From Candidatus Micropelagos thuwalensis (GTDB lineage: Bacteria > Pseudomonadota > Alphaproteobacteria > RS24), in assembly GCF_000469155.1 (NCBI RefSeq), contig NZ_AWXE01000004.1, forward strand, positions 434,001-498,000: a stretch of DNA of 64,000 bases, in the 5' to 3' direction. A program made the position numbers and the translations under genes. The notes below the pieces were generated by a model. The model was not told the DNA's origin. It worked only from the letters and a program-made list of their open reading frames with translations, and did not search any database. Positions within the stretch are counted from its first letter, which is position 1. Each line of letters opens with the position of its first letter. This document shows positions 45,388-55,398 of the stretch, one piece after another.

Positions 45388-47082
45388 ATGCATTATACTG
45401 ATTTGATAGCCGCCTTTATTCTCAGAGTTTTCTGGAAGTGTAAACGCTGGCTTCTCATATATTTACCTAAGAAGCCCTTACTGGAAGGCCCCTATCCTGA
45501 GCCGGGAATCTCTTATCCAACATCCTTAAACCCTGGCAATCCGGCAAGGGGGGAAGCTTGGCTTAATGGTGACTATTCTTTGCGCGGGGCGATTGTTAAC
45601 GCACCTGGTAACAATCCATTTTATTTGCGCCCACCTAATGAAGAATGGGCGATGTCTTTGCAAAGCTTTGATTGGTTGCAACACATCATCGCGCTCAACA
45701 CACCCAAGACAAACATGATTGCCGTTCAAGCTATTCAGGATTGGGTCACCTACACCAGCTTGAGCAATCGGCTGGCTTGGCGGTCTGAAATTATTGCGCG
45801 CAGACTGATGGTCTGGAGTCAAGCTTTACCGTTTCTCATGCCGTTCATGACAACCATAGACCGTGCCAAAGTCTTGACTTCAATGGGGACACAAGCGCGC
45901 TATCTGGAACATATGGTAGAAAGCACGCTGCCTGGATATGCCCGCATCGTGTCTGCTTGCGGCCTGACCTATTCTGCCTTTGCGATAACTGGCGGGAGTG
46001 GTCGGCTTCAAACAGGTATCAGAATTTTATGTCGTGAATTAAAGAAACAAATATTACAAGATGGCGGTCATATCAGCCGCGAGCCAAAACACCTCGCGCA
46101 ACTTCTGATGGATCTCACTGCCATTCGTCTCGCCATGCAACAGAGACATATTGAAGTCCCGCAGGATATCAATGCAAGTTGTAACCTCATTTCCTCAGCG
46201 ATTGATTTTTATTGCTTTCCGGACGGTCAATTCTGTGTCTTCAACGGCAGCACACAGGGTGAGAAGTCTATGATAGATGCCGCCAAAAAACTGAAGCCAA
46301 AAAATTCTAAAGGATTTCAATACGCAACTGCCAGCGGCTATCAGAAACTTATTTCTGGCCAAAGCCATATTATAATGGATGTCGGCAAGACCCCACCGGC
46401 GACCTATAGCCAAAACGCCCATATCGCACCATTGGCGTTCGAGTTCGCACATAATACCCAACGCATTTTTGTTAATTGTGGGCCTAATCTTGTAAATGGC
46501 AATGAGTGGCGAGAGGCGTCGCGCACCCCAGCGGCACATAACACGCTGAGCTTTCCAAGCTTGTCATCAAACTTTTTTATAAAAAGCGATTTCTCCAAAA
46601 AAATGCTTGGGACGAGATTATCAACATCAAATTTAAAATGTGTCGCAAGACGTATCGAAGACTCCGGAGGCACCTGGCTTGAAGCCTCGCATAATTTGTT
46701 TGCGAAATTAAACGGCTATTCGCACCATCGGCGCATTTATCTGATGACGGATGGATATGACTTTCGGGGAGAGGATTCACTTCTCCCATCCGGCAAAACC
46801 CAAACACCATCTAAATTTGCCATTCGGTTTCACCTTCATCCCAATATTAATGCCTCCGCATCCTCTGACGGAAAATCCGTTTTACTCGCCTATAAAAGAG
46901 GCCCGGGTTGGATATTTCTGTGCAGTGGGACACATCTGGAGAGCATGCAAGTCATGGAAAGTGTTTATATGGGGCAGCATGGCTATCCGGTGCGTAGCAA
47001 CCAAATCGTTCTGACTGGCATGCCTGACAGCAATGGTGCTTTTATCAATTGGGGTCTGAAAGTTGCCCACGACATTGAGTAA
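45388..47082 (+). CDS. Heparinase II/III-family protein
   Basis: 564-residue protein with an alpha-toroid N-terminal region (WLQHIIALNTP to ~350) and a C-terminal heparinase II/III beta-sandwich (GPNLVNGNEWREASRTPAAHNTLSF, HHRRIYLMTDGYDFRGED). Family members cleave uronate-containing polysaccharides; this branch is conserved between rsmB/rpe and purH in many alphaproteobacteria, which suggests a housekeeping envelope role rather than polysaccharide feeding. No clear signal peptide; the hydrophobic DLIAAFILRVFW start (5-16) could be an anchor. Activity unproven. Confidence 0.88.
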   Translation: MHYTDLIAAFILRVFWKCKRWLLIYLPKKPLLEGPYPEPGISYPTSLNPGNPARGEAWLNGDYSLRGAIVNAPGNNPFYLRPPNEEWAMSLQSFDWLQHIIALNTPKTNMIAVQAIQDWVTYTSLSNRLAWRSEIIARRLMVWSQALPFLMPFMTTIDRAKVLTSMGTQARYLEHMVESTLPGYARIVSACGLTYSAFAITGGSGRLQTGIRILCRELKKQILQDGGHISREPKHLAQLLMDLTAIRLAMQQRHIEVPQDINASCNLISSAIDFYCFPDGQFCVFNGSTQGEKSMIDAAKKLKPKNSKGFQYATASGYQKLISGQSHIIMDVGKTPPATYSQNAHIAPLAFEFAHNTQRIFVNCGPNLVNGNEWREASRTPAAHNTLSFPSLSSNFFIKSDFSKKMLGTRLSTSNLKCVARRIEDSGGTWLEASHNLFAKLNGYSHHRRIYLMTDGYDFRGEDSLLPSGKTQTPSKFAIRFHLHPNINASASSDGKSVLLAYKRGPGWIFLCSGTHLESMQVMESVYMGQHGYPVRSNQIVLTGMPDSNGAFINWGLKVAHDIE

Positions 47083-47148
47083 AAGTGAGGCGGACTTACC
47101 TTGCTCGGCCCGTCGAATCCCTGCATATCGACTCTATGTTGCCCGTTT

Positions 47149-47170
47149 ACTTTTAAGCCGTTTTAAAAGT
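47149..47170 (+). promoter_or_regulatory. AT-rich hairpin upstream of purH
   Basis: ACTTTTAA-gccgtt-TTAAAAGT: eight perfect pairs and a six-base loop, 44 bases before the purH start. Too AT-rich for a good terminator; could be an operator or stall site. The preceding GTCGAATCC resembles a tRNA T arm but no cloverleaf is present. Confidence 0.35.
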
Positions 47171-47213
47171 TCAATTTATGAAAAAATAATGTCATTCAAA
47201 AGGAGATATAGGT

Positions 47214-48806
47214 TTGGTTAGTTCTTTACGTCCGGTTTCAAGAGCCTTGATTTCGGTATCCGACAAGGATGGCATTGTCGATTTCGCAACAGCTTTGGCA
47301 GAAAAAAATATCGAACTCGTCTCGACCGGTGGCACGGCAGAAACACTTTCCAAAGCAGGGCTTACCGTTCGTGATGTGTCAGAATTAACCGGCTATCCAG
47401 ATATGATGGACGGGCGTGTCAAGACGCTCCATCCTGGTGTTCATGGTGGGCTGCTCGCCATACGCGATAATGAAACACACCAAGCCGCTATGACAGAACA
47501 CAACATCCAGCCCATTGATATGCTGGTGGTGAACCTTTACCCGTTTGAGAAAACGCTCGCGGCAGGCGGCGATTTTGATAAATGTATTGAGAATATTGAT
47601 ATTGGCGGCCCTGCCATGATCCGCGCAGCAGCAAAGAACCATGGTGATGTTGCCGTCATCGTCGATAATCAAGATTTTACCGCAGTCCTTGAAGCGCTTG
47701 CTGAACATGACGGAAAATTGACGGGCAGTTTGCGTAAAAGTTTGGCACAAAAGGCTTATGCACGAACGGCAGCTTATGATGCCGCCATATCTAACTGGTT
47801 TGCCGACCAACTGGATACATCCACCGAACCTGATTACCGCAGTCTTGGCGGGCGTTTGAAGCAATCACTCAGATATGGTGAAAACCCGCATCAGAATGCC
47901 GGTTTTTATGTTGGCGGCCCGAAACGTTTCGGTGTTGCTACGGCAGAACAAATCCAAGGTAAAGAACTTTCCTTCAATAACATTAACGACACCAATGCGG
48001 CCTTTGAATTGGTTGCCGAAATGGATGCCGACATAGCGGCCTGTGCGATTATTAAGCATGCCAATCCTTGCGGTGTAGCAACTGCAGCGAGTATGTTGGA
48101 GGCTTTTGCTAATGCCCTCAAATGCGATCCTGTCAGTGCTTTTGGCGGGATTATTGCGCTTAATAAAACACTCGACGCCGAAACTGCAACGGAGGTGACC
48201 AACATTTTCACGGAAGTTATTATTGCTCCAGACGCAGATGAAGAGGCCCGGGCTATTATTGGCGAGAAGAAAAATCTGCGCCTCTTGCTCACTGGCGGCA
48301 TGCCCGACCCTGCCGAAGCAGGACTGGATGTCAGAACCGTAAGCGGTGGCTTGTTAGTACAGAACCGCGATAATGGTCGGATTAGTCGGGATATGCTTCA
48401 AGTTGTGACGAAGCGCCAGCCAGATGAAAGAGAGCTCGAGGACATGCTATTTGCTTTCCGTGTCGCCAAGCATGTGAAGTCTAATGCAATTGTCTATGCC
48501 AAAAACGGCGCAACAGTCGGGATTGGCGCAGGACAAATGAGCCGGATTGACAGTGCGCGTATCGCTGCCAGTAAATCTGAGGATGCCGCTAAAGCGGCGG
48601 CGGAAGACGAAGCCCTTGCAAAAGGGTCGGTTGTCGCATCAGATGCGTTCTTCCCTTTTGCGGATGGACTTATAAGCGCAGCACAAGCTGGGGTAACTGC
48701 GGTCATTCAACCGGGCGGTTCCATTCGCGATGATGAGGTGATCGCCGCTGCGGATGAGGCAGGTCTCGCAATGGTGGTCACAAATATGCGCCACTTCAAG
48801 CACTAA
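47214..48806 (+). CDS. purH: Bifunctional AICAR transformylase / IMP cyclohydrolase
   Basis: Catalyses the last two steps of IMP synthesis. N-terminal cyclohydrolase domain ([42 protein letters not shown]) and C-terminal transformylase domain with KHANPCGVA near residue 281. 530 residues, normal. It starts with TTG at 47214, nine bases after AAAGGAG; no ATG/GTG alternative precedes the conserved strand. Confidence 0.97.
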   Translation: MVSSLRPVSRALISVSDKDGIVDFATALAEKNIELVSTGGTAETLSKAGLTVRDVSELTGYPDMMDGRVKTLHPGVHGGLLAIRDNETHQAAMTEHNIQPIDMLVVNLYPFEKTLAAGGDFDKCIENIDIGGPAMIRAAAKNHGDVAVIVDNQDFTAVLEALAEHDGKLTGSLRKSLAQKAYARTAAYDAAISNWFADQLDTSTEPDYRSLGGRLKQSLRYGENPHQNAGFYVGGPKRFGVATAEQIQGKELSFNNINDTNAAFELVAEMDADIAACAIIKHANPCGVATAASMLEAFANALKCDPVSAFGGIIALNKTLDAETATEVTNIFTEVIIAPDADEEARAIIGEKKNLRLLLTGGMPDPAEAGLDVRTVSGGLLVQNRDNGRISRDMLQVVTKRQPDERELEDMLFAFRVAKHVKSNAIVYAKNGATVGIGAGQMSRIDSARIAASKSEDAAKAAAEDEALAKGSVVASDAFFPFADGLISAAQAGVTAVIQPGGSIRDDEVIAAADEAGLAMVVTNMRHFKH

Positions 48807-48822
48807 GCGTTAAGATTTTTTA

Positions 48823-49278
48823 TCACCCAAAAAGGCGTGTGACCGTCTCGGCCACACATGCTGGCTTTTCTTCGCCTTCAATTTCAATGGTCGCTTTAAC
48901 AACTAATTGAATACCGCCACCCGCTTCTTCAACGGATACGACTTCGGATGTACCGCGCACACGCGAACCGACTTTCACCGGATTAATGAAGCGCACCTTG
49001 TTACACCCATAATTAATGCCCATGGCGACCTTATTGATCGTATAGGTCTCTTTCATCAGCATTGGCAACAAGGAAAGAGTGAGAAAACCATGTGCAATAG
49101 TTGTCCCGAACGGGCTTTGTTCCGCCATTTCTTTATTAACGTGTATCCATTGATGGTCGCCTGTCGCGTCGGCAAACATATTGACGCGATCTTGGTCAAT
49201 TTCCATCCATTCTGACGTCCCGAGTGTTTGTCCCTCAGTACCCAGCATATCATTTGGTGTTTCAAATACTGCAGCCAT
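48823..49278 (-). CDS. MaoC-family (R)-specific enoyl-CoA hydratase-like protein
   Basis: Hotdog protein of 151 residues with the hydratase-2 motif FADATGDHQWIHVN (Asp/His pair) and SPFGTTIAHGFLTLSLLP. Likely hydrates or dehydrates an acyl-CoA; chain length unknown. The ATG at 49278 is chosen because GAGGG is five bases upstream; earlier in-frame ATG codons at 49308 and 49323 have weak sites and add a non-conserved leader. Tail-to-tail with purH. Confidence 0.9.
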   Translation of the reverse strand: MAAVFETPNDMLGTEGQTLGTSEWMEIDQDRVNMFADATGDHQWIHVNKEMAEQSPFGTTIAHGFLTLSLLPMLMKETYTINKVAMGINYGCNKVRFINPVKVGSRVRGTSEVVSVEEAGGGIQLVVKATIEIEGEEKPACVAETVTRLFG

Positions 49279-49391
49279 GTGTCCCTCATTGAATTTAATT
49301 GTAGCCATGATTATCCAACCCAATCCAGATTACAAGCCAAAACAATGCGATAAGTGAACGAAAACGGGGGAAGAGGCATAAATAATATTTA

Positions 49392-49436
49392 TTCGTACAT
49401 TCGTACGAACTTGATTGTAATTCACACTAATTTGTG
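49392..49436 (+). promoter_or_regulatory. Operator-like repeats upstream of cysD
   Basis: A direct repeat TTCGTACA (49392-49399)/TTCGTACG (49400-49407), the second unit being part of a perfect 10-base palindrome TTCGTACGAA (49400-49409). A second, looser inverted repeat CACA-CTAATT-TGTG follows at about 49423-49436. Such paired palindromes suit a dimer-of-dimers repressor, and the operon's last gene encodes a TetR protein. Confidence 0.45.
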
Positions 49437-49468
49437 CAAATTTAGCGACTTCAAAAGAAAGATTTATT

Positions 49469-50386
49469 ATGTCTGCAACCGCACAAATTCACCTGACACA
49501 TCTTCAAAGACTTGAGGCAGAAGCCATTCACATTATGCGTGAAGTTGTTTCAGAGGCTCAAAACCCCGTCATGCTTTATTCAATCGGCAAGGATAGCGCT
49601 GTAATGCTTCATCTGGCTATGAAAGCATTTTATCCATCTAAACCCCCTTTTCCGCTTCTACATGTGGATACTGGCTGGAAATTTAAGGAAATGATCGCTT
49701 TTCGGGATGATCTGGTTGCGAAGCTCGGCCTGGAGTTGCTAACCCACACCAATCCCGACGGATTGGCGGACGGCGTTGGCCCTTTTACCCATGGATCTGC
49801 GGTTCATACAGATATCATGAAAACACAGGCACTTAAACAGGCGCTTGATAAATATGAATTTGACGCCGCTTTCGGGGGTGCACGCCGGGATGAAGAAAAA
49901 AGTCGTGCAAAGGAACGCATTTTCTCTTTCAGGTCAGCTCAACATCAGTGGGATCCGAAAAACCAGCGCCCGGAGCTATGGTCCATTTATAATGTTCAAA
50001 AACATGAGGGTGAGTCCATTCGAGTATTTCCACTATCCAACTGGACTGAATTAGATATTTGGCAATACATTCATCTTGAGCAAATCCCTATTGTACCGCT
50101 TTATTTTGCTGCCGAACGTCCTGTTGTTGAGCGCGATGGCACGCTGATTTTTGTCGATGATGACCGCATGCCACTTAATGACGGCGAACAACCAATGCTC
50201 AAAAATGTCCGCTTTAGAACACTTGGTTGTTACCCGCTAACAGGCGCAGTTGAAAGCACAGCCGATACATTACAGGGCATTATTCAAGAAATGCTACTCA
50301 CGCGCACTTCAGAACGCCAAGGGCGTGTCATTGACCATGACCAAGCCGCCTCAATGGAGAAGAAAAAACAGGAGGGGTATTTCTGA
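49469..50386 (+). CDS. cysD: Sulfate adenylyltransferase subunit 2
   Basis: Small catalytic subunit that forms APS from sulfate and ATP. PP-loop [13 protein letters not shown] (~34-46), the [16 protein letters not shown] sequence (~134-149) and the [14 protein letters not shown] segment. 305 residues, normal. AGAAAGA is the only site before the ATG. One-base overlap with cysNC. Confidence 0.97.
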   Translation: MSATAQIHLTHLQRLEAEAIHIMREVVSEAQNPVMLYSIGKDSAVMLHLAMKAFYPSKPPFPLLHVDTGWKFKEMIAFRDDLVAKLGLELLTHTNPDGLADGVGPFTHGSAVHTDIMKTQALKQALDKYEFDAAFGGARRDEEKSRAKERIFSFRSAQHQWDPKNQRPELWSIYNVQKHEGESIRVFPLSNWTELDIWQYIHLEQIPIVPLYFAAERPVVERDGTLIFVDDDRMPLNDGEQPMLKNVRFRTLGCYPLTGAVESTADTLQGIIQEMLLTRTSERQGRVIDHDQAASMEKKKQEGYF

Positions 50387-52287
50387 TGCACCAATCCGAT
50401 TTAATCTCAAACGATATCGACGCCTATTTGAAGGCGCATGAAAATAAATCCCTTTTGCGTTTTATCACATGCGGCTCCGTTGATGACGGCAAATCCACTC
50501 TCATCGGGCGATTGCTCTATGAGTCAAAAATGATTTTTGAAGACCAACTGACCACACTTGAACAGGACTCAAAAAAGGTTGGCACTCAGGGTGAGAATAT
50601 TGACTTCGCTCTCTTGGTCGACGGATTGGCAGCAGAACGCGAACAAGGCATCACCATTGATGTTGCATATCGTTTTTTTGCCACTGAACACCGGAAATTC
50701 ATTGTCGCCGATACGCCGGGTCACGAACAATATACCCGCAATATGGCAACCGGTGCCTCCACGGCAGATTTGGCAGTGTTGCTGATAGATGCGCGCCAAG
50801 GTGTTCTAACCCAAACAAAACGCCACGCCTTCATCGCTTCCCAGCTGGGTGTAGGCCATATTGTTCTGGCGGTGAATAAGATGGATTTAGTTGATTACAG
50901 CGAGAATGTTTTCAACGAGATTGTTGAGGATTTCAAAGCCTTTGCCGCGCAACTAGATATTCCTAATCTCCATGCCATTCCTGTCTCAGCTCTTGTCGGC
51001 GATAATATTGTTGACGGTAGCCGGTTCATGCCCTGGTATGAAGGGCCAAGCCTGCTCGGTTATCTAGAGGGGGTGGATGTTGAAGCTGAAGAAACCAGCC
51101 TGCCATTCCGTATGCCCGTGCAATGGGTCAACCGGCCAGATTTGGATTTTAGGGGTTATGCCGGGCGCATTGCTGGCGGCATTATTCGCCCTGGGGATGA
51201 TATCCGCGTTCTACCATCTGGCAAACAGAGTAAAATCGCCCGTATCGTCACCATGGATAGCGATTTGGATGAAGCCGTATCCGGACAGTCTGTGACACTG
51301 ACCCTTACTGATGAGATTGATATTTCGCGCGGCGATGTGATTGCAACCTCCGAAACCCCGCCGGAAATTTCCGATCAGTTTGACACCACCATCATTTGGT
51401 TATCAGAGGAGCCAATGCTTCCCGGACGTTCCTACAGAATGAAAACAAGCTCTCGACTTGTTTCCGCAACTGTCAACGCGCCCAAGCATAAAACAGATGT
51501 GAATACGCTGCAAAAACTTCCGGCGAAGACATTACAACTTAATGAGATTGGTAATTGTACACTTGCCGTTGACCGCCCGATTGCTTTTGACAGCTATGCT
51601 GAAAACCGCCAAACCGGCAGCTTCATTCTGATTGATCGTATGACCAATAACACCGTCGGCATGGGTATGATAAACTTCCCACTCAGGCGGGCAGCCAATA
51701 TTCACTGGCAAAATCTCGATATCAATAAGGCTGCCAATGCGGAGCAAAAAGGTCAAAACCCTGCTGTTTTATGGTTTACCGGCTTGTCGGGATCCGGCAA
51801 ATCCACGATTGCCAATGAGGTTCAAAGACGCCTCTATGCCACCGGACGGCATAGTTTTATTTTAGATGGCGATAATGTCCGTCATGGCCTTAACCGCGAC
51901 CTCGGTTTTACTGACGCGGACCGCGTAGAAAATATCCGCCGTGTCGCCGAAGTTTCAAAGCTGATGGTTGAGGCCGGATTAATTACGCTCGTTTCATTTA
52001 TTTCCCCTTTCCGGGCTGAAAGAGAACTGGCCCGCAACCTTATGGAAGAGGGAGAATTCATCGAAATTTTTGTGAACACACCTTTATCAGTTGCTGAAAC
52101 CAGAGACCCTAAAGGGCTCTACAAAAAAGCGCGCGCCGGGAATTTGAAAAACTTTACAGGTATCGACAGCCCCTATGAAGCGCCTGAAAACCCTGAAATA
52201 GAAATTAACACTGCGGAGATGAGTGTTGAAGATGCGGCTGAGCGCGTGATAAACGGGCTCATTGAAAGAGGCATTATAGAGGTATAA
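50386..52287 (+). CDS. cysNC: Bifunctional sulfate adenylyltransferase subunit 1 / APS kinase (CysN-CysC fusion)
   Basis: GTPase subunit that drives APS synthesis, fused to APS kinase giving PAPS, as in NodQ. N-terminal EF-Tu-like G domain: GSVDDGKST (30-38), [17 protein letters not shown] and NKMD. APS kinase domain from ~455: [12 protein letters not shown] (~462-473), [26 protein letters not shown]. 633 residues. A PAPS- rather than APS-reducing assimilation route or sulfation is implied; the reductase is not in the window. Its TAA overlaps the next ATG. Confidence 0.97.
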   Translation: MHQSDLISNDIDAYLKAHENKSLLRFITCGSVDDGKSTLIGRLLYESKMIFEDQLTTLEQDSKKVGTQGENIDFALLVDGLAAEREQGITIDVAYRFFATEHRKFIVADTPGHEQYTRNMATGASTADLAVLLIDARQGVLTQTKRHAFIASQLGVGHIVLAVNKMDLVDYSENVFNEIVEDFKAFAAQLDIPNLHAIPVSALVGDNIVDGSRFMPWYEGPSLLGYLEGVDVEAEETSLPFRMPVQWVNRPDLDFRGYAGRIAGGIIRPGDDIRVLPSGKQSKIARIVTMDSDLDEAVSGQSVTLTLTDEIDISRGDVIATSETPPEISDQFDTTIIWLSEEPMLPGRSYRMKTSSRLVSATVNAPKHKTDVNTLQKLPAKTLQLNEIGNCTLAVDRPIAFDSYAENRQTGSFILIDRMTNNTVGMGMINFPLRRAANIHWQNLDINKAANAEQKGQNPAVLWFTGLSGSGKSTIANEVQRRLYATGRHSFILDGDNVRHGLNRDLGFTDADRVENIRRVAEVSKLMVEAGLITLVSFISPFRAERELARNLMEEGEFIEIFVNTPLSVAETRDPKGLYKKARAGNLKNFTGIDSPYEAPENPEIEINTAEMSVEDAAERVINGLIERGIIEV

Positions 52288-52928
52288 TGTCAGTCAAGGC
52301 ATATGATAAATTGGGCGATAAAGCAGGCGACAAAGTGCCAAAAAGTAATACCCGTCGTATCGGCTCGGCAGGTTTAATTGAGGTCGCTTATAACTTTATC
52401 TCTACACAGGGACTAGACAGATTGACATTCCGGCATATCGCCAGTCATGCGAATTGCTCGCTCGGCACGCTGACATATCATTTTAGTTCTAGAGAAGATT
52501 TAATCAGCGCAGTTTTGAGCGATAAAATTCTACCTGCTATGCAACAGGGTGTCTTGCTACCCAATCATCCAAATCCTGCGCTTGCCTTTCTTGAAACGAT
52601 CAAACAAAGCCTGCCCTATGAAGAAACAGCGAAAGACCACTGGCGGGTGCGGCTTGAATTAATGGGGTTTGCAGCCCAAAACCCGATATTCAGAACTCGC
52701 TTCAGACAAGTTGAAACAGCGCGTATCAGATATCTGGAAAAGCTTTTTTCACGACTGAAAAGCCTCGGGAAAATGTCAGCGGACACAGATATATCAAAAC
52801 GCGCCACTCAAACCATACAATTCGAAACCGGGGCAGCACTCTCAATGTTGAACGCAAAAGATATTGACCGTGTCGCCACAGGAGATGCGTTTATAGACTG
52901 GTTAAAATCAATTCTTGATTTAAACTAG
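52287..52928 (+). CDS. TetR-family regulator in the sulfate-activation operon
   Basis: 213-residue regulator with a TetR helix-turn-helix (LIEVAYNFISTQGLDRLTFRHIASHANCSLGTLTYHF, about residues 30-66). Start codon shares one base with the cysNC stop, so it must be co-transcribed and probably translationally coupled. TetR control of cysDNC is unusual (CysB/CysR are typical), so autoregulation through the palindromes at 49392-49436 is a plausible inference. The ligand domain shows no clear family. Confidence 0.88.
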   Translation: MSVKAYDKLGDKAGDKVPKSNTRRIGSAGLIEVAYNFISTQGLDRLTFRHIASHANCSLGTLTYHFSSREDLISAVLSDKILPAMQQGVLLPNHPNPALAFLETIKQSLPYEETAKDHWRVRLELMGFAAQNPIFRTRFRQVETARIRYLEKLFSRLKSLGKMSADTDISKRATQTIQFETGAALSMLNAKDIDRVATGDAFIDWLKSILDLN

Positions 52929-53002
52929 GTGCATCATAATTCTTTTATAAAGCCTCGTTAGAATATGCCTGTGTTGGATAGAAACCAAATAAGATTAGAC
53001 AA

Positions 53003-53872
53003 ATGCTAGATAAAAATTCGCAAGACCACCAAGAAACGCCGAGTGCTGCGCGCCCTATTCCTGCCGTAACCGATAAAAATGAGCGTGAGAAATGGCGACG
53101 CCTTCCTTTCGACGGACCCCGAAATTTTCGAGATTTAGGCGGCTACATAAACCAAGATGGCAAGGCCGTTAAATGGGGGGTCATTTATAGAGCCGACAGG
53201 CTATCTGCCCTAACCGATGCAGATATAGATTATTTTAAAAGGCTCAATATTCGGAAGATTATCGACTTTCGCTCAGATCATGAGAGGAAAGAAGCGCCTA
53301 GCCGCACTGATACACTTGAGGACACCCAAACCTTATGGATGGAAGTTTTTGAGGGCGGCGCTTTTGTGGAAGATATGTGGCGCAGTCTTTTTAGTGGTGA
53401 ATTATCTGATGCCAGCCATTTACATGATATGATGAAAGCTGCCAATCGCAGATTTGTTAGCCATCATAATAATGTTTTTGCCAATTTCTTTAAGCTACTT
53501 CTTGAGGATGAGAATATCCCACTTCTATTTCATTGTATGGGCGGAAAAGACCGTACCGGTTTTGCCGCTGCAATGATTTTATCAGCACTTAAGGTGCCGG
53601 AAGACACCATCATGAAGGATTATTTGCTGACGAACACTCTAACAGCGGCTTCCACTGAAATTCGCAAGAAGAACCTCAAAGAACGTCTTGAGAGAGACAT
53701 CGCGGACGATTTATTGGATGCGGTTATGAAAGTCCAGGCCGATTACTTAAATGCCGGTTTTGAGACGATTCACGAAGAATATGGTTCCGTCGAGAGCTTC
53801 CTCAAAGAAGGCCTCGAACTGGGTTCCGTGGAAATCGAAGAGTTACAAAGACGCTATCTCACAGAAGATTAG
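53003..53872 (+). CDS. Tyrosine/serine protein phosphatase, IphP family
   Basis: Dual-specificity-like phosphatase of 289 residues. The CX5R active loop is HCMGGKDRTG (C178, R184), preceded by the IphP signature GPRNFRDLGGY (38-48) and the YRADRLSAL segment. Substrate may be phosphoprotein or phospholipid; not decidable. No signal peptide, so probably cytosolic. Convergent with the ferredoxin gene with a four-base overlap at the stop codons. Confidence 0.9.
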   Translation: MLDKNSQDHQETPSAARPIPAVTDKNEREKWRRLPFDGPRNFRDLGGYINQDGKAVKWGVIYRADRLSALTDADIDYFKRLNIRKIIDFRSDHERKEAPSRTDTLEDTQTLWMEVFEGGAFVEDMWRSLFSGELSDASHLHDMMKAANRRFVSHHNNVFANFFKLLLEDENIPLLFHCMGGKDRTGFAAAMILSALKVPEDTIMKDYLLTNTLTAASTEIRKKNLKERLERDIADDLLDAVMKVQADYLNAGFETIHEEYGSVESFLKEGLELGSVEIEELQRRYLTED

Positions 53873-54186
53873 GCGCTCATATCAACATAAATATCATCAT
53901 TTTCTATTTTAACAGGAAAAACCCGTATCGGTTTTTTTGTCAGGGCACCAATAGGTGAGCCGTCTTTTAGGTCAAACCTTTGCCCATGAAGCGGACAGAA
54001 AACGAAACATCCCCGAATGCGCCCACCTTCAAGCGGCTGAAGTTGATGAGTACACATATTCTCAACCGCGTAGATACCTTCAACGGTTTTGCAAATTAGA
54101 ACCGACACACCATTTAAATCAAAAGCGCGATTTTCATTTTCTTCAAGGGTATCCACCCCCGTTGCCAACACAAAATTATCGGACAC
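53869..54186 (-). CDS. Rieske-type ferredoxin
   Basis: 105-residue soluble [2Fe-2S] protein of the NirD/BphF type: CTHQLQPLEGG (C-x-H) and CPLHGQRFDL (C-x2-H) with FDLKDGSPIGALTKKPIRVFPV. Such ferredoxins feed electrons to ring-hydroxylating oxygenases, and an oxygenase alpha subunit is encoded at 56782-58017, making it the natural partner. A ferredoxin reductase is missing. Third gene of the minus-strand arm after the CoA-transferase and acyl-CoA dehydrogenase genes. Confidence 0.9.
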   Translation of the reverse strand: MSDNFVLATGVDTLEENENRAFDLNGVSVLICKTVEGIYAVENMCTHQLQPLEGGRIRGCFVFCPLHGQRFDLKDGSPIGALTKKPIRVFPVKIENDDIYVDMSA

Positions 54187-54218
54187 CTTAAACTCCTGCA
54201 GAAAGCCTTAATTTGACC

Positions 54219-55382
54219 TTATTGGGCACGTTGATTAAAACGTCGACCCACCATAGCGGAGGCAATATTCACCTTCTGAATATCAATGGCACCACCAGCA
54301 ATACCCCAGCCCCATGAGTCGCGCATCCGGCGTTCCATATTGAAATCTTTGGAATAGCCATAAGCCCCCATTAGCTGAACGGCGTTGGAAGTTACTTCGC
54401 GCGCAATTTCATTGGCAAAACATTTGGCAACAGAAGAGTCGAGAATACTCGGCAAATTATCCTCCGCATTAGAGGCCGCACGATGAATAAGCAGACGTGC
54501 CGCTTCAACCCGCATTTGCATCTCCGCAAGCCTAATCTGGACAGCCTGAAAATCGACAATAGGTTTTCCGAATTGCTTGCGGTCCTGCACATAGACCATC
54601 ACATCCTCCAGCGCACCCGAAGCCTGCCCCAACGCCATGGTGGCATTGCCACAACGCTCAAGATCAAACGCTTCCATCAGCTTCTTAAATCCGCCTGCCG
54701 GAACAATAATATTTTCTAAAGGCACCTCAGCATCATCCAAAAAAATGTCACAAGAAGGGACTCCGCGGAAACCCATAAGACTTTCCTGCTGGCCGAAAGA
54801 TATGCCTGGCGCGTCTTTCTCGACAAAAACAGCACCAATGCCTTTCGCGCCCGGATCATCGGACAAACGGCAATAAACAACATAACCATCCGCATGACCG
54901 CCGCCGGAGCACCATCTTTTTAGCCCGTTCAAAATCACCTTATCGTTAGTCACGCGTCCTTTGGTCTTCAAATCCGTCAAAGCCGAGCCAGCATCCGGCT
55001 CAGACATGGCTACCGCCACAATCATTTCACCAGAACAGACTTCTGGGATGACTCTTTTCTTCAAGCTCTCTTCAGCAAAATGTTCAATCGCTTTGACGGG
55101 ACCAACACAGGATTCAAAAACAGGAAACGCAATGGCTGAAGAAATTTTGGCAAATTCTTCAAGGACTATCAGCGCGTCAATATTACCAAGACCAAGCCCG
55201 CCATATTCTTCAGGCACATTAATGCCCAGAAAGCCCATCTCACCATATTTGCGAATGAGTTCATGTGTCGGAGGTGATGCCTCAGTCTCACAAATTTGCG
55301 CAGCTTCCGGTAATTCCGATTGCGCGAAATCTCTGGCAGTTTTCTGAAATGCTTGCTGATCTTCGGTTAATTTGAAATCCAT
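54219..55382 (-). CDS. Acyl-CoA dehydrogenase, IVD/LCAD-type catalytic base
   Basis: FAD enzyme (387 residues) introducing a 2,3 double bond into an acyl-CoA. Motifs: AMSEPDAGSAL (125-135), RWCSGGGHADG region and the FAD segment MGAYGYSKDF. In the C-terminal motif, where MCAD has its catalytic Glu (IYEGT), this protein has IAGGA (G363). A Glu is instead present at residue 242 in FDLERCGNA, the position of the base in isovaleryl- and long-chain acyl-CoA dehydrogenases. This suggests a branched or bulky acyl substrate. 16 bases downstream of the CoA-transferase gene. Confidence 0.92.
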   Translation of the reverse strand: MDFKLTEDQQAFQKTARDFAQSELPEAAQICETEASPPTHELIRKYGEMGFLGINVPEEYGGLGLGNIDALIVLEEFAKISSAIAFPVFESCVGPVKAIEHFAEESLKKRVIPEVCSGEMIVAVAMSEPDAGSALTDLKTKGRVTNDKVILNGLKRWCSGGGHADGYVVYCRLSDDPGAKGIGAVFVEKDAPGISFGQQESLMGFRGVPSCDIFLDDAEVPLENIIVPAGGFKKLMEAFDLERCGNATMALGQASGALEDVMVYVQDRKQFGKPIVDFQAVQIRLAEMQMRVEAARLLIHRAASNAEDNLPSILDSSVAKCFANEIAREVTSNAVQLMGAYGYSKDFNMERRMRDSWGWGIAGGAIDIQKVNIASAMVGRRFNQRAQ

Positions 55383-55398
55383 GATATTTCCCTATCGG

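Noticed and set aside
47083-47213. Possible tRNA from the GTCGAATCC string after the heparinase-like gene
   Set aside because: No D arm, anticodon stem or acceptor pairing can be built around it.
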